A stretch of 64,000 bases of DNA from the NCBI GenBank assembly GCA_964510575.1, contig CAZECN010000004.1:1-64000 (forward strand), written 5' to 3'. Source of the DNA: CALKYB01 sp964510575 (GTDB lineage Bacteria; Bdellovibrionota_C; UBA2361; SZUA-149; CALKYB01). The notes beneath the pieces are model-generated. The model saw nothing but the letters and a program-made list of their open reading frames with translations. It was not told the DNA's origin and made no database searches. A program made the position numbers and the translations under genes. This document shows, in pieces, positions 7,852-16,138 of this stretch (its first letter is position 1; each line of letters opens with the position of its first letter).

Positions 7852-8976
7852 TTAAGAATGATTGAGCACTCTGATATTGGGCACAAAAGCGCCTCCCGGT
7901 ACCACAGGTATCGCTTGCTCAAGCTCAACACTAATATTCTTAGATTCTCCAGGTGCTAGGTTAATGTTGCTTTGCTCCAACACCTCTTCATTCTCGCCTA
8001 ATGGCTCTCCGAATTCTGGAAATAAAGCTTTCTGCTGATCGCCCTTCCAGTATATTCCTATTCCAAAAGCAACATTTTTTATAGCGCGTGACCCTGTGTT
8101 CTGAACAACAGCGTTTAGCGAATAGAAATAGTCACAAGGGGGCTTGGCACATTCAGACTGAGTTTTAACTTTCTTCAGATTCCGAATTACAACTTGATTG
8201 CCCGCCTGAGTATTTTCAGGTTTCACTACCCTTGCGGCTTTTTGAACATTCTCTACTTGAGGTTCTACTGCCGGAGAATTAGTCAGCTTAGAATTAGACA
8301 CTAAAGCATCACCACCAAAACTAGCCCGTTCAGTGCTACTGCTCGATAATTCGCGAAACTCATCCACCTCGTCCAGATCAGCACCTGCCTCCATCTCCTC
8401 AGCTATTTCTTGCTGAATAAGGCTATTTTGGCCATCGGCTTTCTTTGGAGCTGCTGCTAGACCAATTGGCTCATTCACTTTCAGGACGTTCTTTTTTCTA
8501 TAATTACTTTGGATTAAAGATGGATTGGCCCGCTCAAGTTTTTTACTTTCTTCAACCAAGGCTAAAGCTTGGGCACCCCAACTGCACTTCACCTCGTAGT
8601 CGGAAATACCAGCAGCTTCGACAATGAAATTGACCTGCACCTCTTCACCTTGGTTGAGCACACCTTTGGCCACAAGGTCTTTAACTAGGGCAACTTCTTT
8701 TCTAACAACCTCCTGCTCTGGAGAAAGTCCTATTAAGGCTACAGCTAGTCGATCCGTCCGAATGGCAGTTTGAGGGATCACATCAACATCAATATGTAGC
8801 AAGCCCTCGTCCTTTGATGCAGACTTAATTTTGACCTCCACCGGAGCCTCTCCAGTCTCAGCATCAGTTAAAACCGTCTGACTACTCTGACCAACACCTG
8901 ACAATCCAAGCGAACTACAGCCGCCCAAAAATAGAAACGACCAAAGCATTAAAAATGAAAGGCTGTTAATCTTCAT
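7852..8976 (-). CDS. Lipoprotein with C-terminal beta-sandwich-like domain
   Basis: An unrecognised lipoprotein, 374 residues from the ATG at 8976. A TTG 12 codons earlier is possible but would overlap the previous gene. The start MKINSLSF leads into a signal peptide and the lipobox LGGC. The middle is low-complexity and charged (Glu, Ser, Lys), probably a flexible linker. The last ~110 residues hold a motif of the FxLYD/CARDB type (NAVVQNTGSRAIKNV followed by LAPGESKNISVEL), typical of small extracytoplasmic beta-sandwich domains. Two close cysteines (ECAKPPC) could form a disulphide. It follows another lipoprotein gene by four bases and is probably its partner. Confidence 0.75.
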   Translation of the reverse strand: MKINSLSFLMLWSFLFLGGCSSLGLSGVGQSSQTVLTDAETGEAPVEVKIKSASKDEGLLHIDVDVIPQTAIRTDRLAVALIGLSPEQEVVRKEVALVKDLVAKGVLNQGEEVQVNFIVEAAGISDYEVKCSWGAQALALVEESKKLERANPSLIQSNYRKKNVLKVNEPIGLAAAPKKADGQNSLIQQEIAEEMEAGADLDEVDEFRELSSSSTERASFGGDALVSNSKLTNSPAVEPQVENVQKAARVVKPENTQAGNQVVIRNLKKVKTQSECAKPPCDYFYSLNAVVQNTGSRAIKNVAFGIGIYWKGDQQKALFPEFGEPLGENEEVLEQSNINLAPGESKNISVELEQAIPVVPGGAFVPNIRVLNHS

Positions 8977-8980
8977 AAAA

Positions 8981-9505
8981 TTAGTCCAAGTTGAAGGTAC
9001 GACCACCAGCATCTTTTAAACGTCCACGAAAACTCTGTTGCTCTGCCCCCTCTGTGCCAAGTCCAATAAACTCCGATTCTTCAACTTCATTCACCCCAGT
9101 GGTTCTCCAACCACCTGCAAACCTGTCGAATTTCCAGTTTTCTTTTTCGTAGCGAGTTTGCACCTGATAGGTGGGAATTTGATAATACTTAGTCACGGTG
9201 TTTACTGTTGCGAGACGATTTTCTGGTTCGTAATCAATTGAGGCGACTTTAATTTCAACTAATTTCTCCCCTGTTTTTCGAGCACTAAGATCTCGGATAA
9301 AGCTAGCTCTCACTTCGGGGGCAACAAAACCAGATGCCATATCTCCATCATTCCAATAGACAGCCTGGTGATAGGCTCTCACCGACTTACCAAGCTGTTT
9401 GGCTCGCTCAGTTTCTCCGGCTAATAGCGGATCTAAGCTCTTAAAAGAAAACCCACAACCTGAGAGAGAAACAACAAAGAAGAGAAGCATTAAGCGCGCT
9501 ATCAT
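8981..9505 (-). CDS. Lipoprotein of unknown function
   Basis: A 174-residue lipoprotein with a hydrophobic signal segment and the lipobox LSGC at residues 14-17 (Cys17). The mature part has an alpha+beta pattern: helices around residues 30-75, then strands ending in YEKENWKFDRFAGGWR. This is reminiscent of NTF2-like or YybH-type small domains, but I would not name a family. It is followed four bases later by a second lipoprotein gene on the same strand; the pair likely works together at the inner face of the outer membrane. Confidence 0.75.
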   Translation of the reverse strand: MIARLMLLFFVVSLSGCGFSFKSLDPLLAGETERAKQLGKSVRAYHQAVYWNDGDMASGFVAPEVRASFIRDLSARKTGEKLVEIKVASIDYEPENRLATVNTVTKYYQIPTYQVQTRYEKENWKFDRFAGGWRTTGVNEVEESEFIGLGTEGAEQQSFRGRLKDAGGRTFNLD

Positions 9506-9615
9506 TGGCCAGATCCATATAAAGATTTTAGAGACAAGTTTTAGCGCTAGAGATTAGCAATTATAGGACTTAGGTCAAACTCGGGAGGAATTACAAAGCT
9601 AAACAAATAGTAAGG

Positions 9616-10017
9616 TTATAGCTTGTTGATAAGACTATTAAGTTCTTCCCGATCATCCTTCTCTAAATGTGTATGGGGCTCGAGCACTTTCGGCTCTTCT
9701 CCTAAACCTAAGAATCGAGTTTTTGGACGTGGTAGCCCCTCATCTTCTCCAAATAAAGAAAGTCGTTTGGTGTTAGTTCCAAACACTGATTCAGGGCGCC
9801 CCAGCTCTCGTTCAAGCCTAACATCGCCGGCCCAATGGCTGAACTCCCCCACGGCCATTGCCGTCCAGTTTTTGAGCAAAGTCTCAAAGCCACCATGCCT
9901 AGTGTTAATAGTTTTTAGACCAATTGCCACCATAGATCCCGCAAATAAGTAGGTAATCAGTTTACTAGACAGAGACTGTCTGTATTGCCCCTTGCGATTG
10001 TGAGCTGAATTGGCCAT
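9616..10017 (-). CDS. Small protein of unknown function
   Basis: A 133-residue protein that I do not recognise. The N-terminus is basic, followed by one moderately hydrophobic stretch (LITYLFAGSMVAIGL, about residues 20-35) that could be a membrane anchor. The rest is polar with Pro/Gly/Leu-rich turns and an acidic end. It lies 110 bases upstream of the lipoprotein pair on the same strand and is divergent from the SDR gene, with a 71-base shared upstream region. Confidence 0.6.
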   Translation of the reverse strand: MANSAHNRKGQYRQSLSSKLITYLFAGSMVAIGLKTINTRHGGFETLLKNWTAMAVGEFSHWAGDVRLERELGRPESVFGTNTKRLSLFGEDEGLPRPKTRFLGLGEEPKVLEPHTHLEKDDREELNSLINKL

Positions 10018-10088
10018 GATTCGTCTTCTTTTTTGCTTATACCAATTTGTAGTTTAGTTAATAATCGAAGTTATCAACAGCTATTTTT

Positions 10089-10913
10089 GTGAATTCTTTA
10101 GAAAATCAATCAGCTTCTAAGCAGTCAGCTCCAAAGCTGGCAATAGTAACAGGTGCCTCTGCTGGTATTGGTCTAGTTTACGCCCAAGAACTTGCACGAG
10201 AAGGCTACAGCTTGGCTCTATGCGCTAGGCGAGTAGATAAACTTAAAGAGTTAAGCGAAGAGCTGGAAACCCTTTACGGAATTGAAGTCTATACCGAAAA
10301 GGTAGACCTTCTAGATAAAGCAGCTAGGCGAAAGTTTTATCGGCGCGCAACTGAAGATACCAAGCCTCAGTTACTAGTTAACAATGCTGGATTTGGCTCA
10401 GTTTCAAAGTTTGCTGAAACCAACATCGAACGCGAGTTAGATATGGTTGGTCTAAACTGCCAAGCATTATTGGATTTAAGCCATATGGCTTTCGCTGATA
10501 TGCGAGAGCAAGGTTCAGGCTCAATTATTAATGTAGCCTCTATAGCAGCGCATCAGCCAATAACTTACATGACCACTTATGCTGCAACTAAAGCCTTCGT
10601 TCACAGCTTTAGCCAAGCACTAGCAGCTGAAGCTATGGACTTCAATGTCCAGGTGATGAGCCATTGCCCTGGCCCAACAGAAAGTGAGTTTCACTTAGTC
10701 TCAGGACTATCAGAGAAGATGAATCACCTATCATCAATGACAGCCTTAGAAGTGGTTCGCCAAGCTCTTCAGGCGGAAAAAAGAAAGAATTGGGTATGCA
10801 TAAATGGTTTAAAGAATAAATTCCTAGCTTTTACCGGCAAAGTGACTCCAGGTCCTATCGCAGCCAGAATAACTAAAAAAGTTTTATTTCAGAACGTTAA
10901 TTCCAAGAAGTAA
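10089..10913 (+). CDS. Short-chain dehydrogenase/reductase
   Basis: A 274-residue classical SDR oxidoreductase with a Rossmann fold. Visible motifs are TGASAGIG (residues 21-28, nucleotide binding), NNAG (98-101), Ser151 in NVASIA, and the catalytic pair Tyr164/Lys168 in YAATK. An Arg after the second beta strand (CARR) suggests NADPH preference. The pattern resembles DltE/YqjQ-like SDRs of unknown substrate. The start is GTG at 10089. It is followed nine bases later by speA, so the two are probably co-transcribed, although no metabolic link is evident. Confidence 0.85.
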   Translation: MNSLENQSASKQSAPKLAIVTGASAGIGLVYAQELAREGYSLALCARRVDKLKELSEELETLYGIEVYTEKVDLLDKAARRKFYRRATEDTKPQLLVNNAGFGSVSKFAETNIERELDMVGLNCQALLDLSHMAFADMREQGSGSIINVASIAAHQPITYMTTYAATKAFVHSFSQALAAEAMDFNVQVMSHCPGPTESEFHLVSGLSEKMNHLSSMTALEVVRQALQAEKRKNWVCINGLKNKFLAFTGKVTPGPIAARITKKVLFQNVNSKK

Positions 10914-10922
10914 ATTCCCGAA

Positions 10923-12842
10923 ATGAGCGAAATCGAAAAGTGGTCAATCGAAAAGAGTCGAGAACTCTACGGTGTCGAAAACTGGGGTGATGGCTATTTT
11001 GACATCAACGAAAAAGGCAATATTAGCGTTCACCCAAGAGGACAGTCCGAGAATGGAGTGGACTTATTAGATTTAGTTCAACGAGCCAAAGGCCAGTTTG
11101 GCGAAATGCCGATGTTATTTCGATTCAATGATATTCTAAGGCACCGAGTAGAACGTCTTTTTGTTTCTTTTGACCAAGCTATAAAAGACTCGAATTATAC
11201 GGGTAAATATCTTCCAGCCTATCCTATTAAGGTAAACCAACAAAAAGACGTTGTAGATGTATTGAGACAAGCCGGTGAGGATTTTTCCTTAGGGCTTGAA
11301 GTAGGAAGTAAGCCCGAGTTACTTGCGGTGCTCGCAATTCATCAAGATCCCTCTGCCCTCTTGTTATGCAATGGATACAAAGACAGGGAATATGTTGAGC
11401 TGGCTTTGATGGGTCAGAAAATTGGTCGACGTCCAATAATAATTATTGAAAAATATACAGAGCTGAAGTTGGTTCTGGAAATTGCTTCGGAATTTGGCAT
11501 TGAACCTTCAATAGGACTTCGCCTTAGGACTGCCGGTAAGGGCTCAGGTCGCTGGGAACGTTCCGGCGGAGACCGAGCTAAGTTTGGCCTTTCTGTCGGT
11601 GAAATACTTAAGGCTGTCGAACACCTAGAAGGCTGCTCTAAAACTAACTTACTCAAATTAATCCACTTTCATGCTGGGAGTCAGCTAACCTCCATCGCCT
11701 CACTAAGGCCAGCTGTTAGAGAAGCAGCCCAAGTTTATGCCCAACTTCGCACCCGCTGCTCAGAGTTAAAATACCTAGATGTTGGGGGTGGTTTGGGTGT
11801 TGATTATGATGGTTCACAGACTTCTTTTGAATCCTCGATGAATTATACACTCGAGGAATATTCTCGAGAAGTTGTCTCCACTATTGAGACCATTTGTGAA
11901 CAATCCAAAGTTCCTAGACCTGATATTATAACTGAAGCTGGACGTTCCCTCACTGCCCATCATTCTATTTTAGTCTTCGATGTCTTAGGAGTGGCAAACA
12001 CTTTTACAGACTACTGTGACCCCGAAAAAATCCTAAAAACTTCTGAGCAGCCCCAAGTAAGAAATATGGCTGAACTTCTTCTTTCCGCTAGTACAAAAAA
12101 TTGCCAAGAAGTTCTTCACGACGCACTGGGACTCCGTTCCGACATACTTAGTCAATTCAATTTAGGTCATATCAGTATCGAAGACAGGGCCAGCTCAGAC
12201 TCTTGTTATTGGTCGTTATTAAGGAAAATTTCCAAACTCTCCCAAGAGCTACACTACCTTCCAGAAGACCTAGAAAGACTTTCAAGCGTTCTCACAGATA
12301 CATACTTTTGCAACATGTCAGTTTTTCAATCTATCCCAGACCACTGGGCTATTGGGCAGATATTCCCTGTGACCCCTCTAAGCAGGTTATCCGAACAGCC
12401 AGATAATCCTGTAGTTCTAGCCGATATTAGCTGTGATTCCGATGGCAAAATAGACAGATTTGTCGATCTAAAGGACGTGAAACGATACTTGATGGCCCAT
12501 AATCTAAAAGAAGGACAGCCTTACTATTTTGCAGTCTTTCTTGTTGGTGCCTACCAAGAGATACTAGGTGACTTGCACAATTTGTTTGGGGACACGAACG
12601 CAGTTCATGTAGAAACCAGTGCTAAGGGAGAAGCCTCATTTTCGTCTTTTGTCGAAGGAGACAATATCGAAGAGGTTCTTAACTATGTAGCCTTCGAGAA
12701 AGAAGAGCTACTACAAAAATGGGATAGTTCCGTAAAGGCAGCATTGTCGGCCGGAAATATAGATAAGAGTGAATCAGGAACCCTTATTGAAAAGTACAGC
12801 AGGGCTTTCCAAAGCTATACCTACCTGGCTAATCAAAGCTAG
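10923..12842 (+). CDS. speA: Biosynthetic arginine decarboxylase
   Basis: A 639-residue PLP enzyme of fold III that converts arginine to agmatine and CO2, the first step of one route to putrescine. Length and order match SpeA: the start with W..YGV.NWG.GYF, the PLP-lysine segment YPIKVNQ (Lys103), the glycine-rich phosphate loop LDVGGGLGVDYDGS, and the C-terminal active-site segment CDSDGKID (Asp-Ser-Asp). The long middle insertion typical of SpeA, absent from diaminopimelate decarboxylase, is present. No agmatinase or agmatine deiminase gene is seen in the window. Confidence 0.95.
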   Translation: MSEIEKWSIEKSRELYGVENWGDGYFDINEKGNISVHPRGQSENGVDLLDLVQRAKGQFGEMPMLFRFNDILRHRVERLFVSFDQAIKDSNYTGKYLPAYPIKVNQQKDVVDVLRQAGEDFSLGLEVGSKPELLAVLAIHQDPSALLLCNGYKDREYVELALMGQKIGRRPIIIIEKYTELKLVLEIASEFGIEPSIGLRLRTAGKGSGRWERSGGDRAKFGLSVGEILKAVEHLEGCSKTNLLKLIHFHAGSQLTSIASLRPAVREAAQVYAQLRTRCSELKYLDVGGGLGVDYDGSQTSFESSMNYTLEEYSREVVSTIETICEQSKVPRPDIITEAGRSLTAHHSILVFDVLGVANTFTDYCDPEKILKTSEQPQVRNMAELLLSASTKNCQEVLHDALGLRSDILSQFNLGHISIEDRASSDSCYWSLLRKISKLSQELHYLPEDLERLSSVLTDTYFCNMSVFQSIPDHWAIGQIFPVTPLSRLSEQPDNPVVLADISCDSDGKIDRFVDLKDVKRYLMAHNLKEGQPYYFAVFLVGAYQEILGDLHNLFGDTNAVHVETSAKGEASFSSFVEGDNIEEVLNYVAFEKEELLQKWDSSVKAALSAGNIDKSESGTLIEKYSRAFQSYTYLANQS

Positions 12843-12843
12843 T

Positions 12844-13767
12844 TTGTTTCCCAAGATCTGTCTTAAAAAAGCCTTAGCACCCTTTGTGAAATGGGGAACA
12901 GAGTTCCTAATTAAAGAAAAGGATTTATATAACCCCAGTGAAGTAACCAATGTTCGAGCCCTGACTGAAAGGGTCAAACCTGGTGACGTACTGCTGGTTT
13001 GCGGAAATGCCCGAATCTCCCATGTGGTTAAGGTCTTAACAGTTTCTCAGTGGTCCCATGTAATGCTTTATGTTGGGGAACGTAAAGATCTGCTTTCCGA
13101 AAAAGAAATCGAAGAATGGTCTAAGAAATATGGTTATGCTGCGCTGGAACATCTTGTAGTTGATTCAGACCCAGTAAGAGGAATTCACTTAAAACCCCTT
13201 GAAGAATATCTTGGCCTGATGATCAGACATTGCAGAGCTGAGGCCTTATCAAAAGAAGACAATGAAAAAGTAGTTAACCATGCCCTATCTCAACTTGGTA
13301 GAGAGTATGACGTACGGCACATTTTCAGGTTGATGTTCTTTTTCGGTTTTCCTTGGGAAATCCTTCCTGAAGCTCTTCGACGCTTTGTTACGGACTTCAC
13401 TCTCTCAGACTCTGACAGAATATGTTCAAGAGTTCTTTCTGAAGCTTTTCATAGTGTCGGCTACCCAATCAGACCAGTGGAACTTATTCGCAGCAAGGGA
13501 GCTTTTCAGGACAGAGCTCTTGGAATGGCACTGGCGCTAAAACAGAGAGGGAAAACCGCTGCCAAATTGCTTGCTGGCGGTAGAGTTAAAAAAGCTTTCA
13601 ACCGAATATCAGACAATCGATACACTATTTCTCTGCGTGGAACTCGTCACATCACTCCAGCAGATTACGACCTATCTAGATTTTTCACTATCATCAAAGA
13701 CCCAAGCGACCTGAATATTGATTACCAACATTCCAGGGTAATATGTCGTTGGGAACCGCCAAGTTAG
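12844..13767 (+). CDS. YiiX-like permuted papain-fold hydrolase
   Basis: A protein of about 307 residues if it starts at the TTG just after the speA stop; a GTG at 12769 would extend it by 25 residues and overlap speA by 74 bases. It has the permuted NlpC/P60 (YiiX/YebB-like) order: PGDVLLV, then His in WSHVMLYVG, then Cys in DRICSRV about 120 residues later. Family members are predicted amidases or peptidases acting on cell-wall peptides or lipid-linked amides. No signal peptide is apparent. The C-terminal ~100 residues are not explained by the core fold. Confidence 0.7.
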   Translation: MFPKICLKKALAPFVKWGTEFLIKEKDLYNPSEVTNVRALTERVKPGDVLLVCGNARISHVVKVLTVSQWSHVMLYVGERKDLLSEKEIEEWSKKYGYAALEHLVVDSDPVRGIHLKPLEEYLGLMIRHCRAEALSKEDNEKVVNHALSQLGREYDVRHIFRLMFFFGFPWEILPEALRRFVTDFTLSDSDRICSRVLSEAFHSVGYPIRPVELIRSKGAFQDRALGMALALKQRGKTAAKLLAGGRVKKAFNRISDNRYTISLRGTRHITPADYDLSRFFTIIKDPSDLNIDYQHSRVICRWEPPS

Positions 13768-13780
13768 TCGAAGTTTATAA

Positions 13781-14326
13781 CTACCGCAGCCTAACAGATC
13801 TTGCTGCAAACCTTACTTTTGATGAGGGATCTCGGCGAAAAAGAAAATGTAAGTCAGCCGGCAACTCCCCTGACTTAACCAAGGCCACCCTGTTTTCTAC
13901 ATCTAAGGCAGAAACTCCAATATTTTCCAGAAAAGCCTCTCTCTTGGCTACTACATTAAGGCTAGAAAACTTAACTTTACTAAGCGATACTCTTTCTAGG
14001 CTTCGGATAGAACTAGTAGGTTTACTAATTAGCTCTCTTCTAAAAAGAACTCGATCTAAGTCTTGCAGGGATAATTCCACCAGTTTTTCTACCAGCTCCG
14101 GAAGCAACTTGGGGTGTTTAGCCAAAGCAACTAAAGTAAGTCGAGCAATGCCAGGTCCTTCACTAGCCTCCCTTTCACAAATTTCAAATATTTGATTCTG
14201 CTCTTCTAAACAAAGAGTGGTCGGTAGTTCAATAACTGCTCCACCTGTCATTAGGCGTTTTCGAAATACTTTTCTGACTGATTCCAAATTCGAGTCAGTA
14301 TTAAATTTAACACTGGATATTGCCAT
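13781..14326 (-). CDS. Helical-repeat (HEAT-like) protein of unknown function
   Basis: A 181-residue protein from the ATG at 14326; an earlier codon at 14353 would overlap the previous gene. Regular amphipathic helices and phrases such as ALAKHPKLLPELVEKLVELS suggest HEAT- or Leu-rich-variant-like repeats, similar in style to DUF2336 proteins. There is no enzyme motif. It lies seven bases after the SCP2-like gene, so co-expression is likely. The C-terminus ends 14 bases from the convergent YiiX-like gene. Confidence 0.55.
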   Translation of the reverse strand: MAISSVKFNTDSNLESVRKVFRKRLMTGGAVIELPTTLCLEEQNQIFEICEREASEGPGIARLTLVALAKHPKLLPELVEKLVELSLQDLDRVLFRRELISKPTSSIRSLERVSLSKVKFSSLNVVAKREAFLENIGVSALDVENRVALVKSGELPADLHFLFRRDPSSKVRFAARSVRLR

Positions 14327-14333
14327 AGGAGTT

Positions 14334-14666
14334 CTAGCGAAGAAGTGCTTCAAACAATTTATGTAAATGAAGTTGGGCTTTGGGGCTTCCTACTAAAGTT
14401 AGTTCACCAGAGAGATAAGCTTCAGCTGGCTTAACTTCATTTTGGTCAATACGTAAGAACACATCCTGCTCCCCTACCACTAACAAGTCGTCTAACCCAA
14501 TCTTACCCGGAATGCTCCCCACACTTGTCACCTCGGGAGGAGAACTTGGCCTAAAACACCAATTATCTTGTCCCACCTGGAACCAGATTTGTCCTTCAAA
14601 TGAACTGAATATTTGGGGAGCAGCCTTAACTTTTGCCGCCCAGTTGTTGAATGTCTGATTAGCCAT
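14334..14666 (-). CDS. SCP2 sterol-binding-domain-like protein
   Basis: A 110-residue protein with the layout of the SCP2 lipid-binding fold: IWFQVGQDNWCF near the middle, LRIDQNEVKPAEAYLSGELTL near residues 70-90, and a closing helix HLHKLFEALL. The phrase A..AYLSGELTLVG matches the typical A..AFMSGKLKIKG of SCP2 domains. Such proteins bind lipids or hydrophobic cofactors in the cytoplasm. It is on the same strand as, and directly before, the HEAT-like gene. No ligand can be inferred. Confidence 0.6.
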   Translation of the reverse strand: MANQTFNNWAAKVKAAPQIFSSFEGQIWFQVGQDNWCFRPSSPPEVTSVGSIPGKIGLDDLLVVGEQDVFLRIDQNEVKPAEAYLSGELTLVGSPKAQLHLHKLFEALLR

Positions 14667-14751
14667 ACCTCACCTATATTAAAGTCGAGGGTATCAGGTA
14701 ATCAGTCAGCAGAAAAGCTAACAGCTAAGTAGTGAATATGGAAAAGGAGTT

Positions 14752-15768
14752 CTATCGTCCTCGAAGACGGGTGAGTTGAATTTGGAAAGTATCCAAGTCA
14801 ATAAAATTCAAGTCTCTCTCGCTCTTTAAATAGAAAGAGTGGCTCTCTAGTATGTCCGCCTTAGAAGCGTTACCAATTCGTCCTTCCAACTCACTATAAA
14901 GTAGCAAAGCAGACGGGCTTCTATAAAAGCTAAGCTCAGTCGCTCTATGAGCCAACTGGCGAGCATGGTTAAGAGTTTCGAAATCTTTAGCTCTGGCTAA
15001 ATATCTAGCATACTCAAATAGTGGTCTAGGATCCTTAGGCGACAATCTAATTGCTCTTTGAAGCTGATCAACGGCCCTATCCATTTTAGAAAGGTTACCC
15101 AATTGCTGGTATCGGAGTAAGTAGGCTTCAACTGGAGCAGCTCCAATTGCCAATACTTGAGATAGATACTCTTCGCTTTCTCTTAAACGCGATTTAGAAA
15201 AACATCTGACAGCCAAAGCAGTGGTCACGATAGGCCATGCTTGGTCTCTTGGAGTAAGTTTATTCCTGGCGACAATTAATCGATATTCAATTTCTTTCTC
15301 ATCGATTAATTCAAATCCATACATCCAAGCGGTAAGTGCGTATAAGCCGAGTAACCGTGCTTGGCTCGGATGGCGTTCGGTTACTGTTTTCAAGAGCTGC
15401 AATGCCTCAACATACATCTCTCCCTTCACATAATGGCGAGCCAGTATGTAATAACAATCAGGTAGCGAAACACCTCGCTTACATAAGTCTTCTAAAATTT
15501 CTTGAGCTTCCTCATGCTGCTCTAACTGTAACAGTGCATAGGCGTAATCTAACCTCGCGCACTCAACAGCAGGATGACGAGGGTTACTAGCAATCCCTCT
15601 ACGGTAAAGCTCCGCGGCTTTACGAAAGTCTTTTTCTCTGAAAAGAGCAGCAGCTTTAACCCAGTTGGCAACTGGTAAAGATCGCCAAACTTTCCACCAA
15701 TTCAGGTAATCCTTCATTGAGACAGAAGTTTTTAGCGATAATCTTCTTATTGTTCTTTTTGCTCTCAT
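14752..15768 (-). CDS. Tetratricopeptide repeat protein
   Basis: A 338-residue protein composed mainly of TPR-type helix pairs. Examples are ALFREKDFRKAAELYRRGI followed by NPRHP, and a repeat ending SPKDPRPLFEYARYL. The basic N-terminus has no clear signal peptide. TPR proteins serve as scaffolds, so no catalytic function is implied. It is the first gene of a three-gene minus-strand group with the SCP2-like and HEAT-like proteins, 85 bases upstream of the former. Confidence 0.75.
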   Translation of the reverse strand: MRAKRTIRRLSLKTSVSMKDYLNWWKVWRSLPVANWVKAAALFREKDFRKAAELYRRGIASNPRHPAVECARLDYAYALLQLEQHEEAQEILEDLCKRGVSLPDCYYILARHYVKGEMYVEALQLLKTVTERHPSQARLLGLYALTAWMYGFELIDEKEIEYRLIVARNKLTPRDQAWPIVTTALAVRCFSKSRLRESEEYLSQVLAIGAAPVEAYLLRYQQLGNLSKMDRAVDQLQRAIRLSPKDPRPLFEYARYLARAKDFETLNHARQLAHRATELSFYRSPSALLLYSELEGRIGNASKADILESHSFYLKSERDLNFIDLDTFQIQLTRLRGR

Positions 15769-15946
15769 AGTAATTGTTATGAAGAGGAAGAACTCAAGGT
15801 GACCTTAAGACCTAAGTCACTGTGATGACTGAACTTCCTTTGCGAAAGTCTATTGTATAACTCAGACGAAAGATTTTCAAGAAGACCCCCACCCACAATA
15901 GGTACAAGGCTTGTGTCAGAGGACTAAATTTATAGAGTTGAGATTA

Positions 15947-15976
15947 TTGACCTTCACATACTCAATGCTCTATGTT
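15947..15976 (+). promoter_or_regulatory. Sigma-70-type promoter for the thiC transcript
   Basis: TTGACC (15947-15952) and TATGTT (15971-15976) are separated by 18 bases. The expected start site, about seven bases after the -10 box, falls at ~15983, where the TPP riboswitch begins. That agreement raises confidence above the box match alone. Confidence 0.6.
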
Positions 15977-15982
15977 TGGCTT

Positions 15983-16056
15983 GACCTTAGGGGTGCGTAA
16001 AGCTGAGAACAGACCCTTGGAACCTGAGACAGTTAGAACTGGCGGAGGGAAAGGTA
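15983..16056 (+). promoter_or_regulatory. TPP riboswitch (THI element)
   Basis: The conserved THI-box blocks occur in order: GGGGTGC, then GCTGAGA (16002-16008), ACCCTTGGAACCTGA (16013-16027) and GTTAGAACTGGCG with GGAGGGA. The closing P1 stem pairs ACCTT (15984-15988) with AAGGT (16051-16055). This element binds thiamine pyrophosphate and represses thiamine biosynthesis genes. No clear terminator follows, so control may be at translation initiation of thiC. Confidence 0.95.
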
Positions 16057-16138
16057 AGAATATTCTTTTGTGTTCAAAGGGCTGATTAGCCTTACCTACT
16101 TCCCACCCGAAAAGCTGGCTGCTCATAACGAGATAGTT

